This document shows, piece by piece, positions 51,946 to 62,100 of a stretch of DNA of 64,000 nucleotides. The notes beneath the pieces are model-generated. The model had not been told where the DNA came from, searched no databases, and saw only the letters and a list, made by a program, of their open reading frames with translations. Each line of letters starts with the position of its first letter. The stretch's first letter is position 1. The translations under genes and the position numbers were made by a program. The DNA comes from Pomphorhynchus laevis (Eukaryota > Acanthocephala > Palaeacanthocephala > Echinorhynchida > Pomphorhynchidae): contig WNNJ02001682.1 in the NCBI GenBank assembly GCA_012934845.2, positions 1 through 64,000 of the forward strand, in the 5' to 3' direction.

Positions 51946-51962
51946 GCGTACAAGCTGTACGC
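51946..51962 (-). promoter_or_regulatory. 3' hairpin of family B
   Basis: The sense sequence GCGTACAGCTTGTACGC has a 7-bp stem and 3-nt loop, in the context CTTGTAA and ATTTGCCACATTAAATAAA. It lies about 30 bp from the precisely defined element end. Compared with family A, the central pairs G-C become A-T on both arms. Confidence 0.8.
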
Positions 51963-51991
51963 TTACAAGTCCACAAACAAAAATGAAAAAG

Positions 51992-52945
51992 TCAAGCGGA
52001 TAAATTGTTAAAATGGGATCGGATTTGTCGTTTGAAGCACTGCAGGTAAGTTGATTGGCGTATATGAATGGGCAGATGATTCCACGATAGAGGAGCAACC
52101 ACCAGGAAGGAGCGGAGTCCAAAGGAGGTAGAGTAGTTTGGGACATGTAAAAGAATGGAATTACAGGAACGCAAGGAACAGTAAACAGGACGAGAATTAT
52201 CAAGAAAAGGAAGGTTGAGAAATGAAGGGGTATGCAAAGTTACAAGGCGGAAAGCAACGATAAGAAGACGAATTTGAACACGACAATAAATTGTAGGCAA
52301 ATCGAGAGAAGCAAGACAATGGGATGCATGATCAAAACAACGAAGACGGAGGAGAATTCGGACAGCTGCGTTGACGATGCGTTGTAGGGGAAGAAGAGTG
52401 GATTTAGGTGAGTTGGAAAATAGACTAAGACAATAATCGAGTCTAGAAAAAAGGAGAGATGATATGAGAGTCATACAAGAAGGGAAATCGATCAATCTAC
52501 GAACTTGACGGAGGTTGCGGAGTATCAAGGTAGATGAGCGTACTTTATCTCTAACGAAAGGTTTAAGTGAAAGTCGGTTGTCAAAATGGAAGCCTAGGAA
52601 AACGAGATTATCAACGATAGGAAGAATTGTAGAATTTAATGATACGGAGGGAGGTTCGAAGCCGAGGCGTCGAGGTAGGATCCACATAATTTTGGATTTA
52701 TCAGGATTCAGAGAAAGGCGAAGGGAAGAAAGATGATTGGAAATTGAGACAAGACAGTCCGAAGCGGAGACACTAAGATCGTCAATACGATAAACAGGTG
52801 CGTGAGCATAGATGAGAATGTCATCAGCATATTGCATAACATGGAAGTTAAATTTATGAGAAATCGAAGACAAATCACGAAGAAGAAGAGAGAAAAGTAT
52901 AGGGCCTAATATGGAGCCTTGTGGAACACCGGACGGAATGGACAA
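51992..52945 (-). CDS. B1 ORF2, RT palm, thumb and C-terminus
   Basis: A 317-codon frame starts at SGVPQGSILGPILFSLLLRD and has VMQYADDILIYAHAPVYRID with an intact YADD, the LPIVDNLVFLGFHFDNRLSL segment, LFSRLDYCLSLFSNSPKSTL, LQRIVNAAVRILLRLRCFDH and a C-terminal PLSWNHLPIHIRQSTYLQCF. It ends at its natural stop 30 bp before the hairpin. The upstream palm half is in 53103-52906, in another frame. Confidence 0.88.
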   Translation of the reverse strand: MSIPSGVPQGSILGPILFSLLLRDLSSISHKFNFHVMQYADDILIYAHAPVYRIDDLSVSASDCLVSISNHLSSLRLSLNPDKSKIMWILPRRLGFEPPSVSLNSTILPIVDNLVFLGFHFDNRLSLKPFVRDKVRSSTLILRNLRQVRRLIDFPSCMTLISSLLFSRLDYCLSLFSNSPKSTLLPLQRIVNAAVRILLRLRCFDHASHCLASLDLPTIYCRVQIRLLIVAFRLVTLHTPSFLNLPFLDNSRPVYCSLRSCNSILLHVPNYSTSFGLRSFLVVAPLSWNHLPIHIRQSTYLQCFKRQIRSHFNNLSA

Positions 52946-53731
52946 AGGATGGGAGAGAGAAGAGTTAGAATATACGCGAAATGTACGGTTTGATAGATAT
53001 GAAGAAAACCATGATACAGTGGGTAAAGAGAAGCCATAATCATGACGAAGGCGATGGAGAAGAATCGAGTGATCGACGATGTCAAAAGCAGATTATAGAT
53101 CAAGATAAACTATGACACTACATAATTTATGATCGCGCGATATGAGTAAGTCGTTATAAATTTTAAGACATGCAATTTCGGTAGAGTAATTAGAGCGAAA
53201 AGCGGCTTGGAAGGGAGGAAATAAGTTAGAGGAATAGATATATGTATTAACTTGCTTAAGAACGAGACGCTCAAGGAGTTTAGAGAGGGTTGGGAGAAGT
53301 GAAATAGGACGGTACGAAGATGGTAGTGAGGAGTCGAGAGATTGCTTTTTGATGAGAGGACGAACAGTGGCGCATTTTCAGATGGAAGGAAATGTACGGC
53401 TACGGATGGACGAGTTGAACAATGTGGTTAGGAAGGGTAAGATAAAGGAGCAGATATTTTTAAGCAAGTGAGTTGGAATTGGGTCAGAAGGAGAAGTTTT
53501 ATTAGGTAATGACAGCAGAAACGAAGAAACTTCATCAGACGAAACGGGAAGAAGGTGCAATAGTTCTGGGAGAGAAGTATTTAAAGAGAGGAGTGGGTAC
53601 AAGGGGACTATGGATAATAGGGAAAGTAAATTAGATAGCTTAGTTTGTAGATAAGAACAAAATTTATCAGGATCTATATTACAAGGGGTAGATGATCGTG
53701 AAAGAATTGAGTTCAAGATTTTCCAATTAGA

Positions 53732-54901
53732 TTAAGAGTTGGAAGATGACTCGAGTTGATTTCGACAAAAGAGAGTACGTTTAGTACGTATAAGGATGAG
53801 ATGTGAACGGCGTTGAGAAAAGTAGGAATCACGAAGATTTGGAGAGAGTGAGTTGGAAGAACGTTTAAGAAAGCGTTTATACATACGAAAAGAGTGACGG
53901 AGTCGACGCTTAGAAAGACTACAGTCAGAATCGAACCAGGGAGCACGACGCAATCGCTGGGAACGTCGAAGTCGACTAGGCAGAAGGTTATTGAGGATCG
54001 ACGTAAGTTCAGAATCAAACAGAATGCAGAGGTCATCGGGAGAGAGATAGTTAAGAGGAAGTGAAAAGAGTGAAGAATTGAGTAAGGCTGTGCAGAGAAC
54101 AGGGATATCGAGAAGTTTCCAGGGTCGACTTGGTGTAGATAAAGGTAAAGGCGGAGAAGGAGGATGGGGACGAGTAAGAGTAAGAGTGACAAGGAAATGA
54201 TCGGACAAACCAGGATCAGTAATTGACAAGAAGATATAGTCATTGAAGCAGTTAGGAACAGCAATGGTGTCGAGAGCACCGCCGAGAATATGAGTTGGGC
54301 TTGTTGAAAGTAATTGATAGTTAAAATCAGAAAAAAGATTAGTTAAAGTGATAGAGTCAGAGTCAGACGGGCGATCAAGACGAATGTTAAAGTCACCGAG
54401 AACAAAAGAAGGAGTATAAGACAATGAACAGTGAGACATTAGATCTGCAAGGTCGTTAAAGAAGATATGTGACGGGGTAACTGAACCTGGACGGTATACA
54501 ATCACAAGTTCCAGAGGAAAAGGCGTTGATAAGCTGCATATGAGTAATTCGAACGAAGTGTAACAAATGTTAACGTTGATTTTACGTAAAGACATTGGGT
54601 GACGAGCAATGGCAACAATACCGCCATGGTTAGACGCAGTAGATGTATGAGATGTAATTTGACGAGCTGATTCAACTAGAGAACAACCAGAGCGACATAG
54701 ACGACGAATAGCAAGATCGTCTGAGTCAGAGTGCCAGGATTCGGTAATGCAGAGAATATCGATAGATAATTGATCGAAGATATCGAGAAGCATATCAGCT
54801 TTATGAAGAATGGAGCGAGTATTGAATAGACTAAGACGAAAAGTATGCTTAGGAGCGAGATCGACTAGCGAAGAAGACAAGGGGGAGAGATGGGACGCCA
54901 T
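53732..54901 (-). CDS. B1 ORF2, apurinic-type endonuclease
   Basis: A 389-codon frame starts MASHLSPLSSSLVDLAPKHT and holds the endonuclease motifs in order: SLFNTRSILHKADMLLDIF, ILCITESWHSDSDD, NHGGIVAIARHPMSL, LELVIVYRPGS, SFVLGDFNIRLDRP, THILGGALDTIAVP and DPGLSDHFLVTLTL. The catalytic-type GDFN and SDH are present. It nicks the target to prime reverse transcription. The start overlaps the ORF1 end by 37 nt, as in family A. The frame shifts at about 53735 before the RT. Confidence 0.9.
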   Translation of the reverse strand: MASHLSPLSSSLVDLAPKHTFRLSLFNTRSILHKADMLLDIFDQLSIDILCITESWHSDSDDLAIRRLCRSGCSLVESARQITSHTSTASNHGGIVAIARHPMSLRKINVNICYTSFELLICSLSTPFPLELVIVYRPGSVTPSHIFFNDLADLMSHCSLSYTPSFVLGDFNIRLDRPSDSDSITLTNLFSDFNYQLLSTSPTHILGGALDTIAVPNCFNDYIFLSITDPGLSDHFLVTLTLTRPHPPSPPLPLSTPSRPWKLLDIPVLCTALLNSSLFSLPLNYLSPDDLCILFDSELTSILNNLLPSRLRRSQRLRRAPWFDSDCSLSKRRLRHSFRMYKRFLKRSSNSLSPNLRDSYFSQRRSHLILIRTKRTLFCRNQLESSSNS

Positions 54902-56190
54902 CGAATTTTTGGCCTTGTGTGAAGAACGTGAAAATTTCCGTTGATTTTACGTATAGTTAAGGATGACTCGCCGTTTGTTTCACGTCGATGTTTCTCAATG
55001 CGAGCTAACTTGAGCTGGGCAATATCATAAGTAGAGCGGTCAGGAAAGATACGACAAGTAGATGAAATGGTAAGAAGTTCAAAACGTTGGGAGAGTACCG
55101 AAAAGGCATGTGAACTATGCCGGAAAACGATTTTTAGGAGTGAACTACTGATATGATTGGATTTAGTGGATTTGTTTAAACGAATAAAGGATACAAGAGC
55201 GATATTATTGAAGAGTGATGAGTTATCATCAGGAAGAATGGTTGCTAGGATAGACCTGAAAGCAGATACATCATCATTGAGGCGAGATTGTGGAGAAGCA
55301 GATTCGGAAAGCTTTGAGTTTTATATGATTATACAGCGATCGCGCGAAGGAAAACGATTTCGTGGAAGTGGTGGACGGACAGAGCTGGTAGGAGTCGAGG
55401 TAGATGAGCAGATAGAAGTGGAAATGACAGGGGTGCTTGATAAAGAATTAATATTGGTTGGAGCAAGTGTGACAGGAGCGGGGTGTTGAATCGGTTGATC
55501 AGAGATATGACTGGATATGATTTTAAATGAAGGATCTAAATCATTTGGAAGTGTTACGTTGGAGGTAGAGTAAGGAGAATTAAAATAGGTTGGGGCATGA
55601 GTGACAGGAATGGAGTGTTGAATCAGTTGATCGGAAATGTTACTGGAAATGATTTTGATGGAAGGGTGTAAATTATTGAGAGGTGATACAGGAGAGGTCG
55701 AGTAAGGAGTACGTGAGGAGAATAAAGAAGTTTGAGATTTATTTAGATTGGGGTAGGAATAGGAAAGAGGAGGTACGAGATGAAAAGCTTTACCGTTAGC
55801 ATTGTTAGAATGAGAAAGATTAATGGAAGTTTGGTACGTAGTTGAACGAGGAGTGTGTGAGAGAGTAGGTTTAATAATGGGATTATATGATTCGAAGTCA
55901 GGTGTTGATGCAAGGGAAACTTCTAAAACAGCATTGGTCTGAGTGGTCGTGTGTGATACAGGAGTAGATGAGCAGGATAACAGTAGTAGTCGTACTGATG
56001 TACAAAAACCGCATGTGAAATGTTTACGTTTATACACCGAGTGGTCGGATATTTTAACACGAACAATTGTCCATACATTACAATCTTTAGAATCGCATCC
56101 AACTTCAAAGCTGGTATAACCATCATTGCATTCCGATGTGGAAGATTCTTGATCAGGAACAGGGATCTGAGATCGCGCTTTTTTAGGCAT
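54865..56190 (-). pseudogene. B1 ORF1, one internal stop
   Basis: It starts MPKKARSQIPVPDQESSTSE; the zinc-like module is VGCDSKDCNVWTIVRV...FTCGFCTSVR. The middle is rich in Ser/Pro/Asn with repeats of an IKIISSNISDQLIQH and SFKIISSHISDQPIQH type. After RDRCIII comes a stop (55321-55323), then the frame continues with QSRLNDDVSAFRSILATILP and a basic end IRWRPISP. Length without the stop would be about 440 residues, longer than the 341 of family A because of the repeats. Confidence 0.8.
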
Positions 56191-56237
56191 GACCTTTTAT
56201 TGATAGATTGAGCTCAATCCGCGAGCGTAGCGAGCGG

Positions 56238-56397
56238 AACTGACAGGAATAATCTGGAACTGACAGGAATAATCTGGAACTGACAGGAATAATCTGGAAC
56301 TGACAGGAATAATCTGGAACTGACAGGAATAATCTGGAACTGACAGGAATAATCTGGAACTGACAGGAATAATCTGGAACTGACAGGAATAATCTGG
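56238..56397 (-). repeat. 20-bp tandem array, 8 units, 5' end of B1
   Basis: AACTGACAGGAATAATCTGG repeats eight times without variation. The array begins within 5 bp of the target duplication, so it forms the true 5' end of the element. The copy B3 array also has eight units but with several point changes. Confidence 0.97.
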
Positions 56398-56402
56398 AAT
56401 GT

Positions 56403-57067
56403 ATTTACTTTAGATCTCAAACTTTTCAAGTTATGAGTGATATATTCAAAAAGCTCAACATTTCTGTTGAGAAACTCTAAGGTAAATGTGCCGATCTCAT
56501 ATCGTCAAAGGAAACTATCGTCGCATTCATATCTAAACTCACTTTGCATAAGCAAAATTTGGCGCGAAAGATATTTGCTAATTTACCCACGCTTGGTATC
56601 GTATCAAACAAAATAACCAACGATGACATCCTCATTTACACATCATATTTTACAAATTTCATATTACATATGAAAAAAGGTTTGCGGAGTTATTAGACAT
56701 GAAAATACCAGATTGGGTCATGAATCCATTTGACTGCATACAACATAAACAAACAATTAAAGTTCAGAACGAGATGGTCAATCTTCAGCATGACGTGTCA
56801 ATGCGAAACAAATTTCCTAAGCTTAGTCGACGCGCCTGGTTCTGCCACAATATTATGGAACATTACCCTATTCTTCGATCGAAGCTATACATGTACATGC
56901 TCCCATTCCCAACTACTTATCTTGTTGAAGCGGAATTTAGCAAGCTTTTGTCGCTGTGGACAAAATATCGAAACCACCTCAATATAGAGAAACGTAGAGA
57001 TCTACGCATGAGCCTGTCAACAATGACTGTAGACATGGCAAAACTTGCGTCAAAGCACCAATTTTAG
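56403..57067 (+). pseudogene. hAT transposase, C-terminal part
   Basis: It encodes SQTFQVMSDIFKKLNISVEK, LTLHKQNLARKIFANLP and, in the open frame 56699-57067, MKIPDWVMNPFDCIQHKQ and LPFPTTYLVEAEFSKLLSLW with TKYRNHLNIEKRRDLRMSL, the hAT C-terminal dimerisation region. A stop at about 56488 and a frame change near 56690 break it. It continues the transposase interrupted by the family B LINE. Confidence 0.85.
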
Positions 57068-57276
57068 GGATCGCATTGGCTTGATATTATATGCTTTGGA
57101 TTAATAGACATTTTTCTGTTCTTGTTAGTCTCTTAATTTGCATATTTGAATTTTATTTATAATTTGCTTAAGTGAAAATATTTTTTTCGTAAAAACGAAA
57201 TTTGAGGGGCCACAGCTATCTGGCTTTATGAAAAGTGGGCCACGGCGAAAAAAGGTTGACGAACCCCGTTATATAC

Positions 57277-57686
57277 AATTAAGCCTGTTTTTTGTAATTT
57301 ACGTTCACGTAAATTGGCATCATAAAACAACATTGTCATTACGAAATGAAGTTGATGACCAGTATCTGCAGTCCGCCAGCTGTGGAGCTTCTGTGGAGTC
57401 TATCTCGCATGTAAATATAAAGGATAAGATTATTTTAAATTAAAGCAATTCACTGTGCAATTCAGTTTCTGTATCCGTGGTACAGTAATACCATAATCAA
57501 ATAGATTATGGAAAGACGGAAACGATGACAGAAAAATCATCTGACCAGACCTATCTCTATATTCCAGCTATCAGTCAGTGCAGGATCTAGTTTTTGACAT
57601 TGATCCGGCAGTTACCACATCTGATAATTCAGCAACTGAATAGCGCCACAACAACTTAAATCGATTCAAAATACTAATATTTCATT
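57277..57686. other. Stretch without a recognised gene
   Basis: This segment lies right of the hAT element. A short TTACGTTCACGTAAATT palindrome-like string near 57298-57314 is the only local pattern. No conserved frame is seen. Confidence 0.4.
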
Positions 57687-57958
57687 TCTCGAAACAAGGA
57701 TCTATATAGTGTTCTCATCTCCATCGACTTCTCCTCTGCCTTCGACATTGTCGACCACTCCGTCCTCCTTTCTCGCCTTCGTTATGATTACGACTTTTCT
57801 TCCAAATCCGTAGCATGGTTTGCCTCATATCTATATGATCGTTCCTTTCGCGTCTGTTCTAATTCATCATCCTCCCCTCCCATCCCTATTTTTTGCGGGG
57901 TCACCCAAGGTTCAGCCTGGCACGCAATTGTCACGTTAAAATAAATCTTTTTTTAACG
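57687..57958 (+). mobile_element. Family A internal-deletion derivative, 270 bp
   Basis: RT codons from ISRNKDLYSVLIS-like through DFSSAFDIVDHSVLLSRLRY to CGVTQGSA join directly to TGGCACGCAATTGTCACGTT, the 3' half of the tail. The deletion runs from the palm into the hairpin, so only the 3' arm of the stem remains. It still ends AAAATAAATC plus T-run. Confidence 0.8.
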
Positions 57959-57959
57959 T

Positions 57960-58412
57960 CAGGAACGTTTAGATCGATCAAAAAGTGTCATCTTTGCGAA
58001 TATACCTGATCCATATCCATTAATATTCAACACCGCTTAGATTATGATTTGTTAAATGTAAGAAAAGTGTTATCACAAGTTCTTGCAAATGCCTCAAAGG
58101 ATGTAATTTCTAATGCAAAAGTAGTCTCTTTTTTCGTGTAGTCAAAAATAGCGAAAATACCAGCACGCCCTCCAGATTACTTAAGGCTATCTTTGCGCAC
58201 GAATCTACGTCTAGCATAGCCCTACAGATTATTTCGTTTAAGGGTTAGCCCACTCCAGATATTGAAAGATTTGACATATGATTAACGCCAGCGCTTGAAA
58301 ATTGTTAAGCAACAATCTAATCAACGAACCAAAGCAGTGGAGAAAAATCTCACAATTCAGAATTTTCAAGTAGTGCGGCCAACTCGTATTCACTGGGTTC
58401 CATTAGAACAAG
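57960..58412 (+). mobile_element. LINE ORF1 fragment, family D-like
   Basis: Scattered frames give RSKSVIFANIPDPYPLIFNT, RLDYDLL-like, and near the end KAVEKNLTIQNFQVVRPTRI and HWVPLEQ, which align with family D ORF1 (EKNLTIQNFRVVRRRLHIHW). Several frame changes are present. ORF2 does not follow. Confidence 0.65.
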
Positions 58413-58413
58413 C

Positions 58414-59165
58414 GTGAAACTGGGTTGTTTTGCCGCCTTATCAGCGACCTACCAATCCGTTTCTAATTTTACAGTAGCCCAACTCTTAAAGTTGGCTACT
58501 GATTCGCCTACGTCGTGGCATCTTAACCAGATGCACGAACCGGAGATATGTGTGGGTTCTTCGAACCCATTCACATACACGGTGCAAGAGTTCCAAAAGC
58601 AGTTGATACACTGCTTGGAACAATCCTGTTCTTGATAACAATCAAGCAGACTCTGCATTTACTTTGCCGGGTGCAAATGTAGAACCTTACGCTTATATAC
58701 TGATTTTGGATACCCAAGAAAGAATTCAATTAGATTTCGAGTACTGGGAACAAGAAGCAGTATATAGGGCTCAACAGCGAAGGAAACATAACGTGTTTCC
58801 AACGCAATCTCGAAGGGCAGCTCAAGATTTACTTCTTGACTGGGCTATTGATACCTTCGAGCGGCAGAGCAGTAGGGGTATTGAGCATCATAGAAGTCAA
58901 CTCCCTATAGCTCATTTCCATGCTGAAACCGTCAGGAATCTGATCCATCACTCCACAGGTAGAGACCCTGAAATGATGCATGCAATATTCTCGGTGATAC
59001 CGGATTTATTTCGGCCACTAATTAGAGAAATTGTTGATCAGATATCAGGAGAGGACGAGTATGCAGTTCTACAACGGAATCTCATACTATTAATAAAAGG
59101 ACAACTAACAGCTAACGAGTATCTTGACATACTTAGTCAGCAAGCGCCTACATCAATCGTCATTT
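58414..59165 (+). other. Unrecognised protein-coding remnant
   Basis: Two overlapping frames, 58414-58635 and 58664-59203, look coding and probably belong together with a frame change near 58630. The first has FTVAQLLKLATDSPTSWHLN and FTYTVQEFQKQLIHCLEQS. The second has EPYAYILILDTQERIQLDFE, QSRRAAQDLLLDWAIDTFER, AHFHAETVRNLIHHSTGRDP and EYAVLQRNLILLIKGQLTAN. The second is helical and charged with no Cys cluster. I recognise no family. It follows a D-like ORF1 remnant and is cut on the right by family A copy A5, whose antisense sequence supplies the last residues of the open frame. Confidence 0.5.
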
Positions 59166-59167
59166 CT

Positions 59168-62100
59168 CTCACCAAGCAGAAGAGAGAAAATCAGGAGACC
59201 TAGGACTGAACCTTTTGTGACCCCGCAAAAAATAGGGATGGGAGGATGATGAATTAGAACAGACGCGATAAGAACGGTCGGATAGATATGAAGCAAACCC
59301 TGCTACGGAGGAGGAAGAAAAGCCGTAATCATAACGAAGGCGAGAAAGGAGGACGGAGTGGTCGACAATTTCGAATGCGGACGAGAGATCGAGGAAGATG
59401 AGAACACTATCTAGAGCCTTGTCTCGAGAAATGAGTAAGTCGTTGTAAACTTTCATGTATACGATTTCTGTCGAGTGATTAAAGCGGATTGGAAAGGAGG
59501 ATACAGTTTGGATGAGGATAGATAAGCGTTGATCTGTATTAAGATGAGGCATTCTAAGAGTATAGAAAGAGTAGGGAGTAATGAAATGGGGCGATAGCTA
59601 GAAGGAAGGGAGGGGTCGACTAATTGTTTCTTAAGGAGGGGACGAACGATAGCGGATTTCCAGTGTGAAGGGAAGATACGACTGCGGATGGACGAGTTAA
59701 ACAAAGGTTGTGAGAAAAGGGGATATCGATGAGCATATGGATTTTAATATGTGAGTAGGCAGGGGATCGGCAGGTGAGTTTTAGCTGGGCAAGGACATGA
59801 GGACAGATGATACTTCTGTAGGTGAGACAGGGAGAAGATGAAAGAGTTCCGGAAGGATGAGATTAGACTGGGCAGAGTGGGATAGGATGGAGACCGGGGT
59901 GTGAGAGAGCAACGTGGATACTTTAGTCTGGAGAAATGACGAATAATCATTGGCATTGATGTTGCACGGCGAAGAGGAGCGAGCAAGGATTGAGTTAAAA
60001 GTATGGCATAAAGTCTTATAGTTGGATGAAGTAATGGTTTTATGCTGTTAGCAGGAGTTGCATTTGGTACGTAGTAGGTTGAAATGAGACCGGCGAAGAG
60101 CAAGATAGGAATCACGGAAAGACGGAGTGATCGAGCGGAAATCACGTCTGAGAGAGCGGTGATAGACTCGAAAAGCATGGCGGAGTCGACGCTTTGAGAG
60201 TAGGCATTGAATGTCAAACCATGGGGCACTGTGCAAGCGACGGTGTGGGTGAGACTTGAAGGGCAAGAGAATATCGAGAGTGGTTGTGAGAAGATAGAGA
60301 CTGTTTATGTGAAGCAGAGCGCAGAATGGGTAGGTTAAGATTTCTATAAGGGTGACGTAGGATTGTAGGTGTGTGAGGAGGGGTGTGGTTGTGAGTGAGA
60401 TCTAGGATGATAAGAAAGTGATCGGATAGACCAGGATTAGAGATGGACAGTAAGGTGTAGGCAGCAAAATGATCGGGGACAGCGATGATGTCGAGTGCCC
60501 CACCAAGTATATGTGGGGAGGGGCAGTGGAGATTAGTTTGTAATTGTAGTTGGCTAGAATGTTGATGAACCGGATGGAATCCGTGGAAAAGGTGAGGTCT
60601 AGGCGGATATTGATGTCGCCTAGAACGAATGAAGGGATTGAGGACAAAGAACAATGAGAAAAGAGGTCAGAGAGTTCGGTAAAAAATAAGGCTGTAGGAG
60701 CTGATGAACCAGGACGGTATACAATGGCGAGATCTAGAGTGATCGGGTTAGAATAACGACAAGTGAGCAATTCAAAAGAGCAAGGACTGAAAGGGGGATT
60801 AATTTTGCGAAGAGACGCGGGGTGACGCGCGAATGCGACGATGCCGCCATGATTAGAGAATTTAGAAGGGCATGAGCTGAGAAAGCGGGAGGATTCGACA
60901 ACGGAGCAACCGGCAGAGAGCAAACGGCGAATGGAAAGGTCGTCGGAATCTGAGTGCCAGGATTCGGTGAGGCAGAAGAGATCGATGGATTGCTTGGTGA
61001 ATAGGTTGAGGATAAGATCGGATTTATTGAGAATAGATCTAGTGTTGAGGAGACGAGGCGGAAGCCGAGTGTTGTAGCGAAAGAGTCTAGTGGAGAAGAC
61101 ACATAGGAGAGATGGAGCGCCATCGAATTTTTGGACGGGTGTGGACAACTTGAAAATTTCCGTCTATGTTTCGAATGGAGAGTGATGTTTCGCCGTTTTC
61201 CTAGCGACGGCGTTTTTCGATACGGGCTGAAGAGATTTGAGCGATTTCAGAAGGGGCGCGATCGGGGAAAATTCGAGTGGTTGAAAATGACATGAGTTTG
61301 AATTGTTGAGAGAGCACAGAAGACTCGTGAGAGCGATGCTTGAAAACAATTTATAGTAGAGGGGGCTGGGAAGGATTAGGTTGAGAAGATTTGTTTAGAT
61401 GGATGAATGCGACAGGAGAAACGTCCTTGAAAAAGGATGGTTTATCCACAGGAACAATAGTCGAGAGGATGGTTCTGAAGGCCGAAACATCGTGGTTCAG
61501 ACGTGCTTGTGGATATAAGGGGATTGGAAGGCGTGATATTAGTGACAATGACGCAACGATCGCGAGAAGGATAGCACTTCCGTAAAGAAGGACGACTGAC
61601 GTGAGTAGGTGAGATCACGATAGAAGAGCTGGCAGTTGATGATTTGGATTGATATGGTTTGACGACGGGAGACATAGAGGATAATGATAATAAAGAGGGT
61701 GGCAAGCGATGTGAGGAAAGGTTATGAGTGGAAGGATAGTGGAGGTTGGTGGAGGTGATTTTGATTGATGGATGCAAGTTATTGAGAAATGAGACGGGAA
61801 GGACGGTACGTGGGGTGTCGGGGAGTGAAAATGAAATGGAATGGGAAGTGTATATAGTGGCAGGGTCGGTGGGTGGAGAAAGGACATTAGAAACGACGGT
61901 GGTAGTTTGAGTTGACGTGTTGGATGTTGATATGTGCTTATTGGAAAGGTTGCAGATTAGTTTGTTGGCACAAAAACCACATACGAAGTCTTCTTTAGCC
62001 TTATTCTTGTCGCAGGCGATTGTTGTCCAGACGCTGCGGTCGTGTACCGAGCACTGTACTTGCAGTTGTCCATTGTTGGTGTCGGTCTTAGTTGTTTTCT

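Larger units (their letters stand above)
51915..56402 (-). mobile_element. Full-length family B LINE copy B1 with 10-bp target duplication
   Basis: ATTTACTTTA occurs at 51905-51914 and 56403-56412, bordering the element exactly and restoring the hAT frame around it. On the minus strand: an 8-unit 20-bp array at the very 5' end (56397-56238), GCTCGCTACGCTCGCG, ORF1 from ATG 56190, ORF2 from ATG 54901 with a 37-nt overlap, 3' hairpin (51962-51946), ATTAAATAAA and an AT-rich end. At 4488 bp it defines the whole family. A stop in ORF1 (55321-55323) and a few frame changes in ORF2 near 53735 and 53380-52950 make it inactive. Confidence 0.95.
50469..57268 (+). mobile_element. hAT DNA transposon (ZBED-type) with terminal repeats and 8-bp target duplication
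   Basis: The left end CAGGTTTCGTCAAC and the reverse complement of the right end (CGGGGTTCGTCAAC) form imperfect terminal inverted repeats. TTATATAC flanks both sides (50461-50468 and 57269-57276), the 8-bp duplication expected of hAT. The transposase is in two parts, 50862-51914 and 56403-57067, separated by a complete family B LINE. Without the LINE the transposon is about 2.3 kb. Both ends also contain GGGGCCACAG/GGGCCACGG subterminal repeats (near 50550 and 57205-57245). Confidence 0.92.
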
